From NCBI GenBank assembly GCA_037447655.1, contig JBBHKE010001071.1:186001-250000 (forward strand): a stretch of DNA of 64,000 nucleotides, written 5' to 3'. This document shows positions 11,701-24,100 of the stretch, piece by piece. The notes beneath the pieces were generated by a model. It ran no database searches, had not been told where the DNA came from, and saw only the letters and a list, made by a program, of their open reading frames with translations. Source of the DNA: Zygnema cylindricum. Lineage: Eukaryota > Streptophyta > Zygnematophyceae > Zygnematales > Zygnemataceae. The translations under genes were made by a program, and so were the position numbers. Each line of letters starts with the position of its first letter. The stretch's first letter is position 1.

Positions 11701-12865
11701 CTAATTAACACTAATTCCTAATTTTAGCCCAAAAAACACACACTTAAATTAAAATTCATTCTTGATAGCGATGGGCAATGTAGTCACGTGAGACTTACAA
11801 ATGGAACTTGCCACTTGTCACATGGATCACAAGGAAAATCCATTTTTCTTGCACACATGTTCATAGTCAAAAGTCAATATTACGTCACAAATGTCACATG
11901 GACCACGACTCATTCTCAATCCTAGTCTTAAGAGTATAGTTAAGGGTTCATGTGAGGAAACACATGTATTTTTATCACCCATATTGTACACGTATTTAAC
12001 TTTGTATTTAAGTGCGTATCTCATACGGAGATTCATACTTTTCCCCATTATGGCGATAATCATAATAAAGATCGTATAAGCACACGTGTCATGTAAAACT
12101 CTGATCACTCTCCCATGATAAACATATAGAATGTTGGAAAACAATGTGTGATGACCATATACTATAAGTGTAATTACAGTTTTCGGGTTTAAACGGGGTA
12201 TAGTATGTGGATACCACATATTGCATTTCTAATACCTTTCTCACATTTGAACAATGATTATAAACCCTAATAATCTTATTACAAATTTTCCAAACTTTAT
12301 TACATTGAGCTCAAGGATTTGCCATACTCATACTGCTGAGGACAGTTAAAACATATGGTTTAACCGTTTAAACAGTGAAAATTAGCAAGCAATTATCGTT
12401 AAAATTCCACAGAGTGGCAAGAAACTCGTATAAACACAGAAGCGAAACTCAAAGTTGTCCGTACACAAAAAACAGCACAACAAAGGGAGAGGCAAATCCA
12501 AAAGGGACACGTGTCACACATGGATCCAATCCGAGAGCTGTAATTCCCAGTGATTGAGTAAAAAGCCAAACGCCTTCAGCCACTTCCTTTCCTCCTAATT
12601 GGTTGGTCTCCGCAATTTCCGGAACCTCTGTCGGAGCGCCATCTGTCACCAAAGCGCTTCCCGTACGCTTCACACGTGTGAAACTACATTTGGCAGAAGC
12701 TTTGTGATTGGAGGATTTGTTGAATTGGTGCAAAATGTGATATGAAAGAAAAGTTGACGGTAATCCTGCATTTTTTTTATTAAAAGATGGTTTTGAGCTG
12801 TACGAGGGAGAGGAGAGAGAGGAGGGAGGAGTTCGTATGCATAGGTGAGACTGAAGCGTTGCCAT
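8793..12865 (-). CDS. DUF4336 (metallo-beta-lactamase-like) protein, probably plastid-targeted
   Basis: Four exons on the minus strand: 12865-12520 (donor alternatively after 12511), 10640-10339, 9828-9710 and 9018-8793; about 330 residues. Exon 1 encodes a Ser/Thr-rich, acid-poor leader typical of a plastid transit peptide, then GVWLFTQSLG. Exon 2 has QLPDGSVWVHNPVNLT, HIVLGNNSPEHGFFARQFSK and FPEAKVYTT, the signature blocks of DUF4336. Exon 3 has CLFCHRPSGTLYSSDAFFYA. Exon 4 has MWEYDILVNGHTVSPVSNGK, matching the late W-(D/E)-(F/Y)-hydrophobic-G-H motif of the family. The fold resembles metallo-beta-lactamases but the canonical HxHxDH ligand set is absent. No enzymatic activity is known to me. 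Start context AATAATGGC. The only uncertain border is the exon 1 donor. Confidence 0.86.
10650..11240. repeat. Minisatellite in intron 1 of the DUF4336 gene
   Basis: Many mixed copies of units such as GTGCCACGTCAGCAGG and GTGACACGTCAGTGAGATGG (three near-perfect copies at about 11160-11220). It abuts the exon 2 acceptor at 10641. On the transcribed strand most units read CTGACGTG, so CTGAC, a branch-point-like string, recurs throughout. Confidence 0.85.
11585..11780. mobile_element. TA-flanked MITE (CATTGCCCATCGCTAT type)
   Basis: Inverted ends CACCTGCCCATCGCTAT and (reverse complement of the right end) CATTGCCCATCGCTAT, flanked by TA on both sides. About 196 bases, AT-rich, no open frame. 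It lies in intron 1 of the DUF4336 gene. A solo end of this type sits at 14797-14812. Confidence 0.65.
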
Positions 12866-12995
12866 TATTATAATTTTTTTTTATTTTGAATTTTGAATAC
12901 TGAATTTTGAAGCTTGAATTTGCTAACACGTGATGTATTATTAAAATTAGGTTTACAAATGTGCCAATTTCAGAGGCTCCGGAAAGACTACAGTA

Positions 12996-13212
12996 CAACC
13001 GCGAATCGCTATTAGCGTCAAGGTTTTTTTCACCACTTAAAACATCTTTTATCCGTACACAATTGTCGGATCGTGGATCTGACGGTTGCGATTGAAAGGT
13101 AACATTCTCAGCTTCCGATTAGCGGTCTCAAATTGAAATCCGACAACTGTGTACGGAGAAAAGATGTTTTAATTGGCGAAAAAAACCTTGACGCTAATAA
13201 CGATTCGCGGTG
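12996..13212. mobile_element. Foldback MITE, CACCGCGAATCG family, about 217 bp
   Basis: Two arms of about 80 bases are near-perfect inverted repeats (CCGCGAATCGCTATTAGCGT at the left end; ACGCTAATAACGATTCGCGG at the right). They surround a short loop with GACGGTTGCGATTGAA. TACAGTA is present on both sides, so the duplication could be TA or TACAGTA. Copies lie at 27394 and 34846. Confidence 0.85.
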
Positions 13213-13937
13213 TACAGTATTGTTACGTTTGAAGAGGCATAAATTCGACGGAAGAATAAAGTACGATCGATGCCGCACGTGCAGCAACGATATCGTACTT
13301 TCGGTAGTCGCGTCTGGAAATTACAAGAAAGGAGGAACAATGAGACGCCACGTATGCTACGTCCAAGAGCCATGCGAATATGTGGGAGCGGTGATGTACA
13401 ACCAGATGACAACTACGTGGCCTTAATAGGACAAAATCTATTTCTGGTCAAAGAAGCAGACACCTGGCGTGTTCTAGTGATACCCTTAATACCTTAAAAA
13501 GAGAAGATAATGAAATAATATATGTGAAAAACTAAAAACGTATCACATAAAGGCCATTGAGAATCGCATGCGTCATTTTGCTGGGTGCTACGTCATCCTG
13601 AACAAAATTGTAATGCTAATCGTACAGAATAGTACAAATTTGGAGCAGCTTGTGACATCATTTGACGGCCGGTACGTTGATTGACCGTGACCTGTGAAAA
13701 CGTTTGTTTCGGCAAGCAACCGGTTAACATTTTGCCGCGTTTCTCAACGACATGCATCGTGGCCGTCCACGTGTCGTGGAGCCACTCGTATCAAATAAGC
13801 AGAATAAATTCTCTCGTGAAAGCAAAGAGTACAGGCACAGAAAGCAAAATACTGTACTTATCTCAAAATTTATCACTTTCTCCTAAAAACACGACGACTC
13901 AACGCAGCTTAAACCGTACAAGTGTTAGGTTAAACTA

Positions 13938-14320
13938 CACCGCGAATCGTAATTAGAGCAATGAAAAAATTAGAGTACAAAGAGTCAAAAACAAAAAAAT
14001 AAATTAGAGTAATTAACGCTATTTTATGTGATAGGCTGTTTCAACTATGAAGTTTACTCTAATTTATTTAAGTACTCTAATTTGGCACGCTAATATCCTC
14101 TACTGTAAATAAGGTATTCGTACAGAATTTGGCAAAACGTACAGTTTATCGTCACTATGACGTTTGCACTACGTGGTTTGTTAAAACGCAGTTACATGAT
14201 AACGGCCTGTATTAAATCATTATTTGTACCTTTTTACTTAATAAAGTACCATTTTGCACGGTCGGAGGTCGTCCGTATTCCACACTATTTAAAACGAGCC
14301 TATATTAGAATTAAAAACAC
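13938..14320. mobile_element. Partial long MITE of the CACCGCGAATCG family, cut by the assembly gap
   Basis: Left end TA|CACCGCGAATCGTAATTA. The body is nearly identical to 14815-15180, including GTACAGTTTATCGTCACTAT and AACGGCCTGTATTAAATCAT. The right end is missing because the sequence runs into the N block. Confidence 0.8.
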
Positions 14321-14330
14321 NNNNNNNNNN
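14321..14330. other. Assembly gap (10 N)
   Basis: Ten ambiguous bases, followed at 14331-14375 by a CCCT/CTCTC microsatellite that is a plausible cause of the break. Confidence 0.98.
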
Positions 14331-14814
14331 CCCCTCCCTCCCTCCCTCTCCCTCTCCCCGCCTCTCTCTCTCATCTTTCCACAGAGCATTTGGCTTGGTT
14401 TCGTATTCTCGAGCACTATTTTGTGTGGATTGATCAATTGTTTTTTTCTTTTCCGTTTTTTTCTGGTTAACCAATTCCGTTTATAGTTGCCATTCAGTGA
14501 TGTTTTCCGGATTGAAAATAGGTTATATACTTAATGACCTTTTCTTTGTTTCCTTTTCTTTTTCTCTTTTTTTCCCCACATTTGTTTTCCAGGGTGAGAA
14601 GAGGGAAATCCACACTATTTCCGTTGAGGTGACGGTTCAAAGCATAGCCGTGACAAGCAACCACGTGAGGCGACAAAACGAGGGAGAAATTGTGTTTAAT
14701 ATTGGTAAAAAATTGTTATATGATAGTAAAATAACTTAAATAACCCGGCTACTTTCGGCTTTCACAAATTATAATGTTGCATATTGTACAACGGTACATT
14801 GCCCATCGCTATTA

Positions 14815-15307
14815 CACCGCGAATCGTAATTAGAGTAATGAAAAAATTAGAGTACAAAAAACTTAAAAAAAAAATTAGAGTAATTAACGCTATTTTATGT
14901 GATAGAGCTTTTTCAACAATGAAGTTTACTCTAATTTATTTTACTCTAATTTGGCACGCTAATATCCTCTACTGTAAATAAGGTATTCGTACAGAATTTG
15001 GCAAAACGTACAGTTTATCGTCACTATGACGTATGCACTACGTGGTTTGTTAAAACGCAGTTACATGATAACGGCCTGTATTAAATCATTATTTGTACTT
15101 TTTTACTTAATAAAGTACAATTTGAAAATGCCTGACACAGTCCTATTCCACTATTTAAAACGAACCTAATAGAATTAAAAACGCCAATTAAACTGTACCC
15201 AAATAGAATAATGAAAAAATTAGAATCGTTTACTCTATTTCATGTGATAGAGTCGAAATTTCGAGCGACCGAATTAGAGTAATTTACTCTAATTACGATT
15301 CGCGGTG
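14815..15307. mobile_element. Complete long MITE, CACCGCGAATCG family, about 493 bp
   Basis: Ends CACCGCGAATCGTAATTAGA and, at the right, TCTAATTACGATTCGCGGTG, each flanked by TA. It sits directly after a solo end of the 11585-type MITE. The interior has no protein-coding frame. Confidence 0.85.
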
Positions 15308-18300
15308 TAGTGTCAATAATACTAACTCAGTCGTGACTTTTTTTTCGGCTGAAGATCATAGAATAGATTTATAACACTATAAAAGGGAGTGAATAAATTA
15401 GTGTCATACTTTCCATCACCTCTTACAGGTTTCTAATTCCTCCACACTAATAGTGGTGGGCAGAGTGCCAATCCACAACGACTAATCAGAAGAACGAATG
15501 AAACGCCAGATTTTGCAAAACCATGATGTCACTGTTTTTTGGTCAATCAGCTATATGGATTAGCAATGTTTTTTTCTTTTTAAAGAACAATAAAAAGAAA
15601 AAAAAAAACTTAAAATTTTAGCGAGAAAAGCAAAAACTGGTACTTGCTATTGTCGAGTATTGAATGGATATCAATCCGCAGAAAATCGAACAAAAATCTT
15701 TTGAGAAGCAGCAATAATAAATTGAAAATATCTTTTTTTCAGAGGGGGGAACTGTCCCTCTCGGTCTCCATTTTACTCCTCATATTATTCTCATTTGCTT
15801 TCTCTTTCTCCATCCTCACCATGAGCCTCTCCTTCCTCTCCCTCTTCCTCTCTCTCTCTTCCTCCCCCCTCCTTTTTCCAGTTCTTCTAATTTCCTTATT
15901 TCTTTGTAACTCCCCTTTGCCTGTTTTCGCGATTTTTCTTCGAGATCCTGATGATTTTAAAAGCCAAACCTTTTTTTTGTTTATTCGCCGACGAGTCGAT
16001 GGTTTACATGATGCTTTTGACCAGTCGCCAAAAAAATCGGAATTTCAAAAGAACCCTCGGATTGTTATTTTTGATTTTTTTTCTTGCTCGAAATAAATAA
16101 TAATTATTTTGATGATTTGAAATTGAGACCGCCTTTCTTTTCCTTCAGCGTTATTTTTTTCTTCTTAAAATCTTTTTTTTTGTTTCCTTTCCTGTCTGTT
16201 TCCTTCGTTCTTTCTGTTTTCTTAAGAAAAAAAAGGTGGCTATCAGGATGATGAATAAATCCTCAAGGTCTTTCCACGAGTACTAATAGTGTGAAAAACC
16301 ATACCTACTATACCTACTTACATTTACACTTAGGTGTTGCCCCCCTCATTGTCGAAAGCATATCCAAACTTTTCATTCACCCTTTTTCAAACCCTCCCTC
16401 GTCACCCATTGGTCACCCATTCAATCCCTTCCCCAATCTATCATCCTTTTATTTCCCCACGTATGTCAATTTCTTCCCCTAGTATCACTCGCGTACCTTA
16501 ACAGGAATACCTCCCTTTAGTGTTCCTCCCCTCAACCGCGCATCAACCCTTTTTTTTTTCTAATTTGGTTGCAAACCATTATTTAAGTGTAATCGCATCT
16601 CGGGTCCTTTGTCCGGGTTGTTAGGAGCCTTACGCTTTAGGTGCCCGTTCGGCGAGAAAATGTCAAATCGTGTTTGGCGCTCATGAATCCCGGAAAAAAT
16701 ATATATATATATCCTACAAGCAATTTCCCTTTCAGCAACATCCCTCTTGTATTGCTCCACTACTTAGTGATTCACATAACGACACTCATTCCATGTGTAC
16801 ACTTGGAACATGTCAACACTAACTTGAGGCCAGGAGGTAGTGTGAAGTCCTAGGCTAGTAAATATTCTATTATTTCTGCCAAGGGACCAATGTTATATAT
16901 TATTACGTGTGACACGGTTGAAATTTATTTGTAGTCTTATTGTGTTGGGGTGCTACCACTGTTACCCTGCACCACATCTCCACTATTATATTTCAAACTA
17001 CTCCATAGGGCCAACCACTTACAACTTAAGAGTTGTGCTCTAATGGTATTTATAATCACTTCAAGGTTTTTGGCGGAAGACCCTCTTGTTTAAGCTCGTG
17101 TTTTCGAACGTCGGTGATGGTTTATTGTCATTTCACCGGTCGTCATTTTTTATTCGTTCACTTTTATCAAACCAACCTCTTTCAAAATCAACCTCCTTTG
17201 TTCTCTTCCCTCATTATTATAGGAGACCTGACTTTTGTGAAGGTATTTTGAAGATCGATGTTTTCCTAATTGTTATGAGTGTTGCGAGGTGAAATGGCAT
17301 TGAGGGCTTCAACCGTCGACTCTTTGTGGTTGGCGAGGGCATAAATGGTCGACGTGCGCGAGCAGCACAAAAGAGTTCACTAAACCGACCAAGGTGCGCG
17401 ACACGATACATTTGAGCAATGGTGGCAAAAAGTGGAGTTTGACGTTGAGGAGGGGACATAGAAGGGGGAATTACTCGATCACTATGCCCTTCCTTGTAAT
17501 ATACTGAGTCCCCACGTAGGAAACATTTACAAATTGATTGAAAGTGGGGCCTCATTGACACCCCCGCGGGGAGGTAAGACCAAGACTGAAAACGGAAACA
17601 GGAGGAAAAGGTGACACGTTGTTTGATTGGTAAAGTCATATCCCAAAGGGCAGAGTGGGAACCGAAGAGAAGTTTTAATTGCTTGTCGGAGATGATGGGT
17701 TATACGAGATTAGAGTCGCGGTCTATGGTAATCCAGGTGGTATCATCCTACATATTACGGTTTCAAACGAAATCCCACCTCAAGTGAAAAAGATATTGTT
17801 GAATAGTGGATTGTTTATAACATACTTGCATTTGGAAAACAAGTTGAAATTGTGTTAGGAAACGCTGGGACATGTCCCGTCGAACGGACAAGTATAGATT
17901 AAAGCTTGTCGCAACCTAAACAATAAACTGAAGATGCAGGTATACTAGAAAAATGGTTTGAACTCAGAGGAGAACAAAGATAAGGGTTGAAGCAAGGACT
18001 ATAAAGAGGTGTTGCGTGTAAGGAGATGTGAGCGCGACTTGGCAAAGAAAATGGTATATGTGGGGGAGCCAAAGGTAGAGTGATTGGGGAAGCGGCCTAT
18101 TGAGTGACTAATGGTGGTTGACAGAGGAGGGTTTGAGATGAGGGTGAATAAATAAGTTTATGATTGTTCCCAATGACAAGGGAGAAAAAACCTAGGTGTA
18201 AATGTAGGAAAAGGATGGTTTATCATAGTGTGGGGTGAGGGTGTGGCGATAGGTGGAGCTTGTTTGTTGAAGGGTTGGAATTCAATTGTGGTTGGTTAAG

Positions 18301-19456
18301 GAGACGACTTGAAAGGGTGGGATGGCGTTAGGAAGGTATTACGCGGTCGCAGACACGTTGGAGATAATGAGGAAAGAGATTGTGATTCTCGCCGCCTTTA
18401 AAAGGCCATAAGGAACTATTAAGTTGGAAAAGGAAAACCCAAACGAAACAAATAATGCTAATTTCCCTTCAAGGTCGGTTTAGTAGGATGATAAATAGAA
18501 AAATGATAGGTGAAATTAATCAAAACTTGCCATTCAGATTAGCGGATGAATAACAAATTAACGACGATAAGTGTGGTAACAAGAAATTAGAGTCGGTAAA
18601 ATTCATTTCTTTCGAGTTCTTATATGCGAAATTGGATGAAAATTAGAGAGAGAAATGGGCTAAAGTAAAATGGAAGAAATAAGGCCGAATCGTGAGAGAG
18701 CGATTAGAACAGAAAAATGTTTTCTTTCGAGCACCGGTATGTCAAAGTAGATGACAATTCAAAAAATAAAATAAGAGAAAGAGAAGTAACTTTGAACTAA
18801 GAGGGAACGATAAAGTGAGAATTCTCCTGTTGTGCAACTATTGCCTCTTAACGATAATCAATATGTACCTTTTCTTGACCCACTGGTAATTGATTTATTT
18901 TTTTGACTTATCATTAAAGAAATCATCGCCATATATCTTTAATACATTGGCCCACTACGCCCGCTACACCGATGTAGAATTATCCTGATAGTTTTACCGT
19001 ATATTCTATACACTTGTACTCTTTCTGTCTTTAATTTTGGTCTTTTAATGTCCATAACCTATTAAGCGCGTTATAATAGAATAGTGATCATCTATATGGC
19101 TATATATAATAGTACTTTCGCATGTAACCGAAGCTTTAGTCTTGTAACTTTGTTTTTAGCGAAGATTTTCCGCATTACTTTCAGAGCATTCGCATGTAAA
19201 GTAATGACATCATTACTTTAGATTGTGACGGATGTAGACGTGGGTGTAATTTGTGACGGTTGTAGACGACTACAAAACTCGCGACAATTGATGACGTTTA
19301 CAAAATAGCGACGGTTGAGACGTGTGACATTGTAGATGTTTAGGGTTTGTGACATTTTGACGTCGCGCTCAAATTATGACAGTGTCGACGTCACAAATTC
19401 TAAAACTTTCGGCATAGTTTTCCGATTTTGTTTTCTAGTCTTTTTTCACTCTAAAG
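15308..19456. other. Intergenic, no gene recognised
   Basis: Contains a pyrimidine-rich stretch at 15740-15900 and T-rich tracts at 16130-16230. The frame at 15644-16096 is a product of this low-complexity sequence. The frame at 17217-17639 (minus) resembles no family I know. No RNA gene was recognised. Confidence 0.55.
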
Positions 19457-19912
19457 CACAGTTCAAAAGTAGGTGAAAGTAGGCCCATACAATATGCCTA
19501 TTGTATGCAAAACATACAATAGGACCTTAAGACCCATATTGTATTGGTCGCAAAATGAAAAAAAATAGTAACAGGGTTGAATTGCACATTGATCGAAAGA
19601 GAATTAAACGTCATGTCTAAATTTTGAAAAACCTTCGGACAAAAAAATATTTTTCTGTGAGTTTTGAGGTATTTTTTATTTAAACCGTCAGATTTGGACG
19701 ATTGGATGGTGGCTAATAAAAGTAGCGATCTAAGAAGATCCCATGAAAAGCCCATAACACAACTTACGGTAGGACTATCGGCAGATTTGGACGATCGGAC
19801 GGTCGCTGATCAAAGTAGCGATTTAAGAGATCACATGAAAAGCCCATAACACAACTTACGATAAAGGCTCCTACAAAACGCCTACGATAGAAACGCCTAC
19901 TTTTGAACTATG
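19457..19912. mobile_element. hAT-type MITE, 456 bp, with 8-bp target duplication
   Basis: Perfect 8-base duplications CTCTAAAG at 19449-19456 and 19913-19920. Ends are CACAGTTCAAAAGTAGG and (reverse complement) CATAGTTCAAAAGTAGG. Inside are a short palindrome (CATACAATATGCCTATTGTA) and two tandem copies of a block of about 75 bases with GACGATCGGACGGTCGCTGA. A sister copy lies at 42562. Eight-base duplications and CA-AG ends fit the hAT superfamily. Confidence 0.92.
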
Positions 19913-19920
19913 CTCTAAAG

Positions 19921-21146
19921 ATGGTAAAAAGAAATCGTTTTTAGAACTCTTTCATTTGATACCATTATTGACGTTTTTCATTGCAAGAATTGTGAGATAG
20001 ACGCGGTAGTGGGAGAGGGAGAGAGAGATAGGCGCTTTCATGGACTTCGCTTTTGCGAAATGGCGTCCGTTGGTCAAGACCCCCTCCAGGGCCCCTGTAC
20101 GGAAAAAAGCGTACGGAAAAGCCCCTGTACGTAAAAAAGTCACGCAAGGACTGGAAACGTGCAGTGGGTTTTTTTTTGGTACCCCGTTCACAAAAATTGT
20201 CAAAAACTTCCGACACTTGCGACAGCATCTGTTTATTCGCTCACCTCATGGAATTTTATTTAAAATCACATCGCGAGGTGATTTTACGTAAAGTTTGAAG
20301 ATGAGCTGGAAGGACGCGAAAGTGGGTTGAAACGCGTTAAGGTGACGTTGCATCAGACGAAAAGTGGGGTAAGTTTACAGAAATCCGCGATTATCCGTAC
20401 CAGACCGTACCGCTTATGTTGTTTTTAGTACGTATAAAGTTCTAAGGTAACGCAACTTGTACGGTACAGTAGTTGTTCCAATTGTCTGGTACGGCTGCGA
20501 ATTTTCTCGCTTTTTTTATGTGAAAGTTATGGAGTAAAACGACAGAAAATAACTGGAACTTTAGCACATGCGAAAGTACCCTAACCTATATTGATTTTCG
20601 GTAAGTCAAAGAAAGGTACAGTACATATTGGGTATCGTTAAGAGGCTACCGATTCACAACACAAAATACAAATGTTCCATTTCAGGTATGTACGGAGATT
20701 AGAAGCGGTACATCGGGAACGGTCTACGACGCCTTGAGTCGGAAGTTTTGCGGGCAAAAGCTGCAAATCTCGTCCGACTGTGCGTGACACGTGCCAGAAG
20801 TGTCATGTCTGGGCACCGGGCGCTTAAAAAGTTAAAATCCCTGTAACTTGTCAACTGGCGTCTGTTTTTTGGTACTAAAGGTTGGCCTGCGGCCAATATT
20901 CGACGAAAGTCGATTATCAAAATGGGCGACGAAAGTGTTTTCAAAGATGATACCATAGTTTTTTGAGGATGAAATTACAAATGTATATTTGAGCATTTTA
21001 TATTTTGCTTATTGCAAAGCACAAACGAGTCTTGCTTCCTAATTTTTAGATTAATGCCTGTGATTGCTCCCGTGCTTTTAACATTTTTGTACCACATGAG
21101 TTTTCTGGCTGCAAAGCTCATGTTGTCGCAATAATACTTTTGCAAG
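19921..21146. other. 5' flank of the NDUFAF2-like gene
   Basis: No coding exon recognised. GTACGG-rich sequence at 20090-20150 and 20390-20480. It probably holds the promoter, but no element can be assigned. Confidence 0.5.
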
Positions 21147-24100
21147 ATGTTGTCTCGAGTTGCGAATGCTTTTCGCAGAGCGGTTGCAGAAAGGTTGGCC
21201 CTGTCAGAAAAAGCCGGTGTCGACTTGGCAGGAAATCGGTACTTCCGACAGCCTCAAGTAGTAGACGGAGTCGGTGAGATGCCATCATAGTACCTTCACT
21301 TCACGAGGCTTTCCACGTCATTTCCCTCTTGTTCTATTCTGAATGTTTGGGGCATGTCCAAGGGGAAAGCATATGGATAATTATCAAACTATTTTTGTTC
21401 AAATTCCAGTTTATATTGACTCTTTGTAACGGGCCGGGACAGTGTCTGAAAGACGGTGGGTAAAATACAATGGTCATCCGGATCCACGAGTTTTGCCAGG
21501 TGAAATGTACTGCCTTCTCATTTCCGTTCGACATGCACTTAAGGTAGCCAGAACTTGCTTTCATAGGGTGTTTCGAAGGCTGTATCTATTTGCTTTTATT
21601 CAGTGCAAATTACCTGCGAAGTAGTTCATTTTTGTGAAGGTCAGAGATGCTTATTCTTCACACAATACAAAGCTTTGGGAACAAGCTAATTGCAAAAGAC
21701 CAACTACAAAAAGATACAGAATTGACTCTGCTGCTAAATTTGTCAAAATAAACCTTACCTTTACAGTCTGTTGTTTTACCCTATGACGCTTGCTAACCTG
21801 ACTCTGTTACTGGTCTGGTCTGTGTGGCAGTCGAATGGACAAGCTGGCTGTCTCACACAAGATCAGATGCACCAACACTTGAGGTATGAAATTTGGGGCC
21901 TGCATTTGATGGCATTTTCATTTGAACAGGATTCTTGTTTCACTGTTGTAATTGTAAAGCTTCTATTCGTACATGTCAGTTGTATTGTTGTTCATCCAAA
22001 CACAACATTTCTAGGGAAATTTACAAATTAATGTTTGAGCAATTAATAGGTTCCTTTTAAATGTGCTACTAACATGGATTGATTCAGCACAAAATACACA
22101 TTGGTGTCGAACCTTCTAACTGTGTGCCGATTGTCACATTTTGCAACTATGCTCTACTCTTCATTCATAAGCGGTCATTCGAGGTGCTGGATTGGGAAGC
22201 AAAAAGCTTAAAGACTTGGAGCATGGGTTTTGTGACGCAACTGGTCTTTGTATGCTTGCTGGAAAGAGTACCGCCTCACTATTTTCCAATGACCTTTTAT
22301 CTGGCGTTTTGCAGGAGATAGAGATGATGGATAATCATCGGAAGATGGTGAAGTACAAAGCGTCAAGTGTGTCTACTTTCCATAGCTGGTTTGAAAGTGC
22401 TTTGGAAATCTGCTAAAATTTGTTTGTGAGGGTTGGGTGTGGTGTTTCTTTCCTTGTCGCAAAGACAGAATTCGTTTCATTTCGTTCAATTTTGTTTGTT
22501 TTTGTTTCATCATTTCGATTCGTTGTCATCTTGTTATCAATTACTGTTACTCTGGAATATATAGGACTCTGCCATTGAGAATGATCGCCAAAAATTAACA
22601 TCATACAGAAATCGTGGAGTCTAGCTGATGGGACTAAGAGATCGAGGATAGTCATGAAAATGACATGAAGTATTTCTGCCATCAACTGAAAACACGTTGA
22701 GTTTTGCTGAAATGGAGTCCCAAACTTACAAGTGGCAAACATGCATTTGATCTGGAGATCCTAAGAACTTTATTGTTTCATCTTTCTGGTCCTCAATTAT
22801 GTCATATGTTGCATTTTGATGTGTTTGTTTGACTTCCTTGTACCCAAAAACGATGACTATGGCCGAGTTGCAGTCAAAAGTTCCACTGGGCTTTCTGACA
22901 GTCAACAAATCCTCTGTCGCACAGGTGAAAGGCTTATTTTCATCAAACCATTCAGCTTATGGACTCCAAAAACGCCTACTTTTAGACTAACTAAAAGTTA
23001 TGTGATTTTTTCTTGCTTTTTTGTGATTTTGGTTCCTAACTTTGTGACAAAATGAGAAGTTTCCTCCCTGTGTGTGAATCATGCTCACTGAAAAGCCAAT
23101 ATGTCGGCTCTTATAGAATAACTTCTGGTGCTTTTCGAGGGTCTTTTGTGATGCATTTTTTTTTCCACATAGGGGGAAATCAGTTTGGTTAACTATACCG
23201 TGAATTGGTACACTGATTCAGTACTGGTTTTTTTTTTCCTCTGGTGACAAATTAGTGTTGATAATGCTAATTGTTTTCTTCTTAACATTAATTTCTTGAA
23301 CTGGTCAATATCACCACGTCATCTGGAGCTGAACTAGAATCAGTAACATTAATATAAACCTCATGCTAATAATTTCTTTACTTAAATTGCGATTCAGGGT
23401 CTAGTGTGAGGTTTAGCAGGCTCTTCTCTAAAGGCTGTTTGTAGCTCTTTCATGAGCTATCTCATGTAATCGTAATGTAAAAATGAGAATGATTAAACTA
23501 TTTGCATGTTATGTGACCTCCGTGGTTTTCCTTCGTTGCTGCATCCTTCCAACCATCTTGTTTTTTTTCATTTTCATGCGCCCCATTTTGTTATTGAGGG
23601 ATCAACTTTTGTTGATGTTTTTCAGGTGTGTGACACGCGTGTTATGTGGTTGCAGTCCTTCAGGCAGAGGAAGAAAAGAGGCGGTTTCGTGCCATGAGTC
23701 TGAAACAGGGAGCACCAAGTGGTAAGTAGCTGTATTACCCTAAACCTATGTTGAAAGGTTTCAACGCCAGCGACTCTGCACTGTTAATGCTGACCATCGA
23801 GTATGCCATCTGAAGTCAAGCTTTCAAAGGTTCTTTGGTTTTGTAGTAATAGACTCCTTTTCAGGAATCATTGGGTATCAGTTCCTCATATATAGTCGTT
23901 AGTCTTTCCGGAAGGTAACAATGTTAAAAGAAAGAAACAGATACATTGCAAGCCTCTGAAGATGTGAGTAGTCTGTGGAGTTTGTTCACTTTAAAGGTTT
24001 AATCTGCACAGTTTGACTCGTTTGAGTACATGATGGGTAATCTGGGCCTGTTGAAGCTGAAGACACATAGTCTTCCAGTTCGTTTTGGGCCACAGTAATA

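Noticed and set aside
15644-16096. 150-codon plus-strand open frame with a hydrophobic stretch
   Set aside because: The hydrophobicity comes from a TCTCTCC/TTTTT pyrimidine tract. No motif, homology or splice context supports it.
17217-17639. 140-codon minus-strand open frame
   Set aside because: No recognisable domain, and neighbouring sequence shows no promoter or exon partners.
23200-23406. Possible decayed CACCGCGAATCG-type MITE in an intron of the NDUFAF2-like gene
   Set aside because: The ends (TATACCGTGAATTGGT; ATTGCGATTCAGGGT) match only loosely and no interior similarity was seen.
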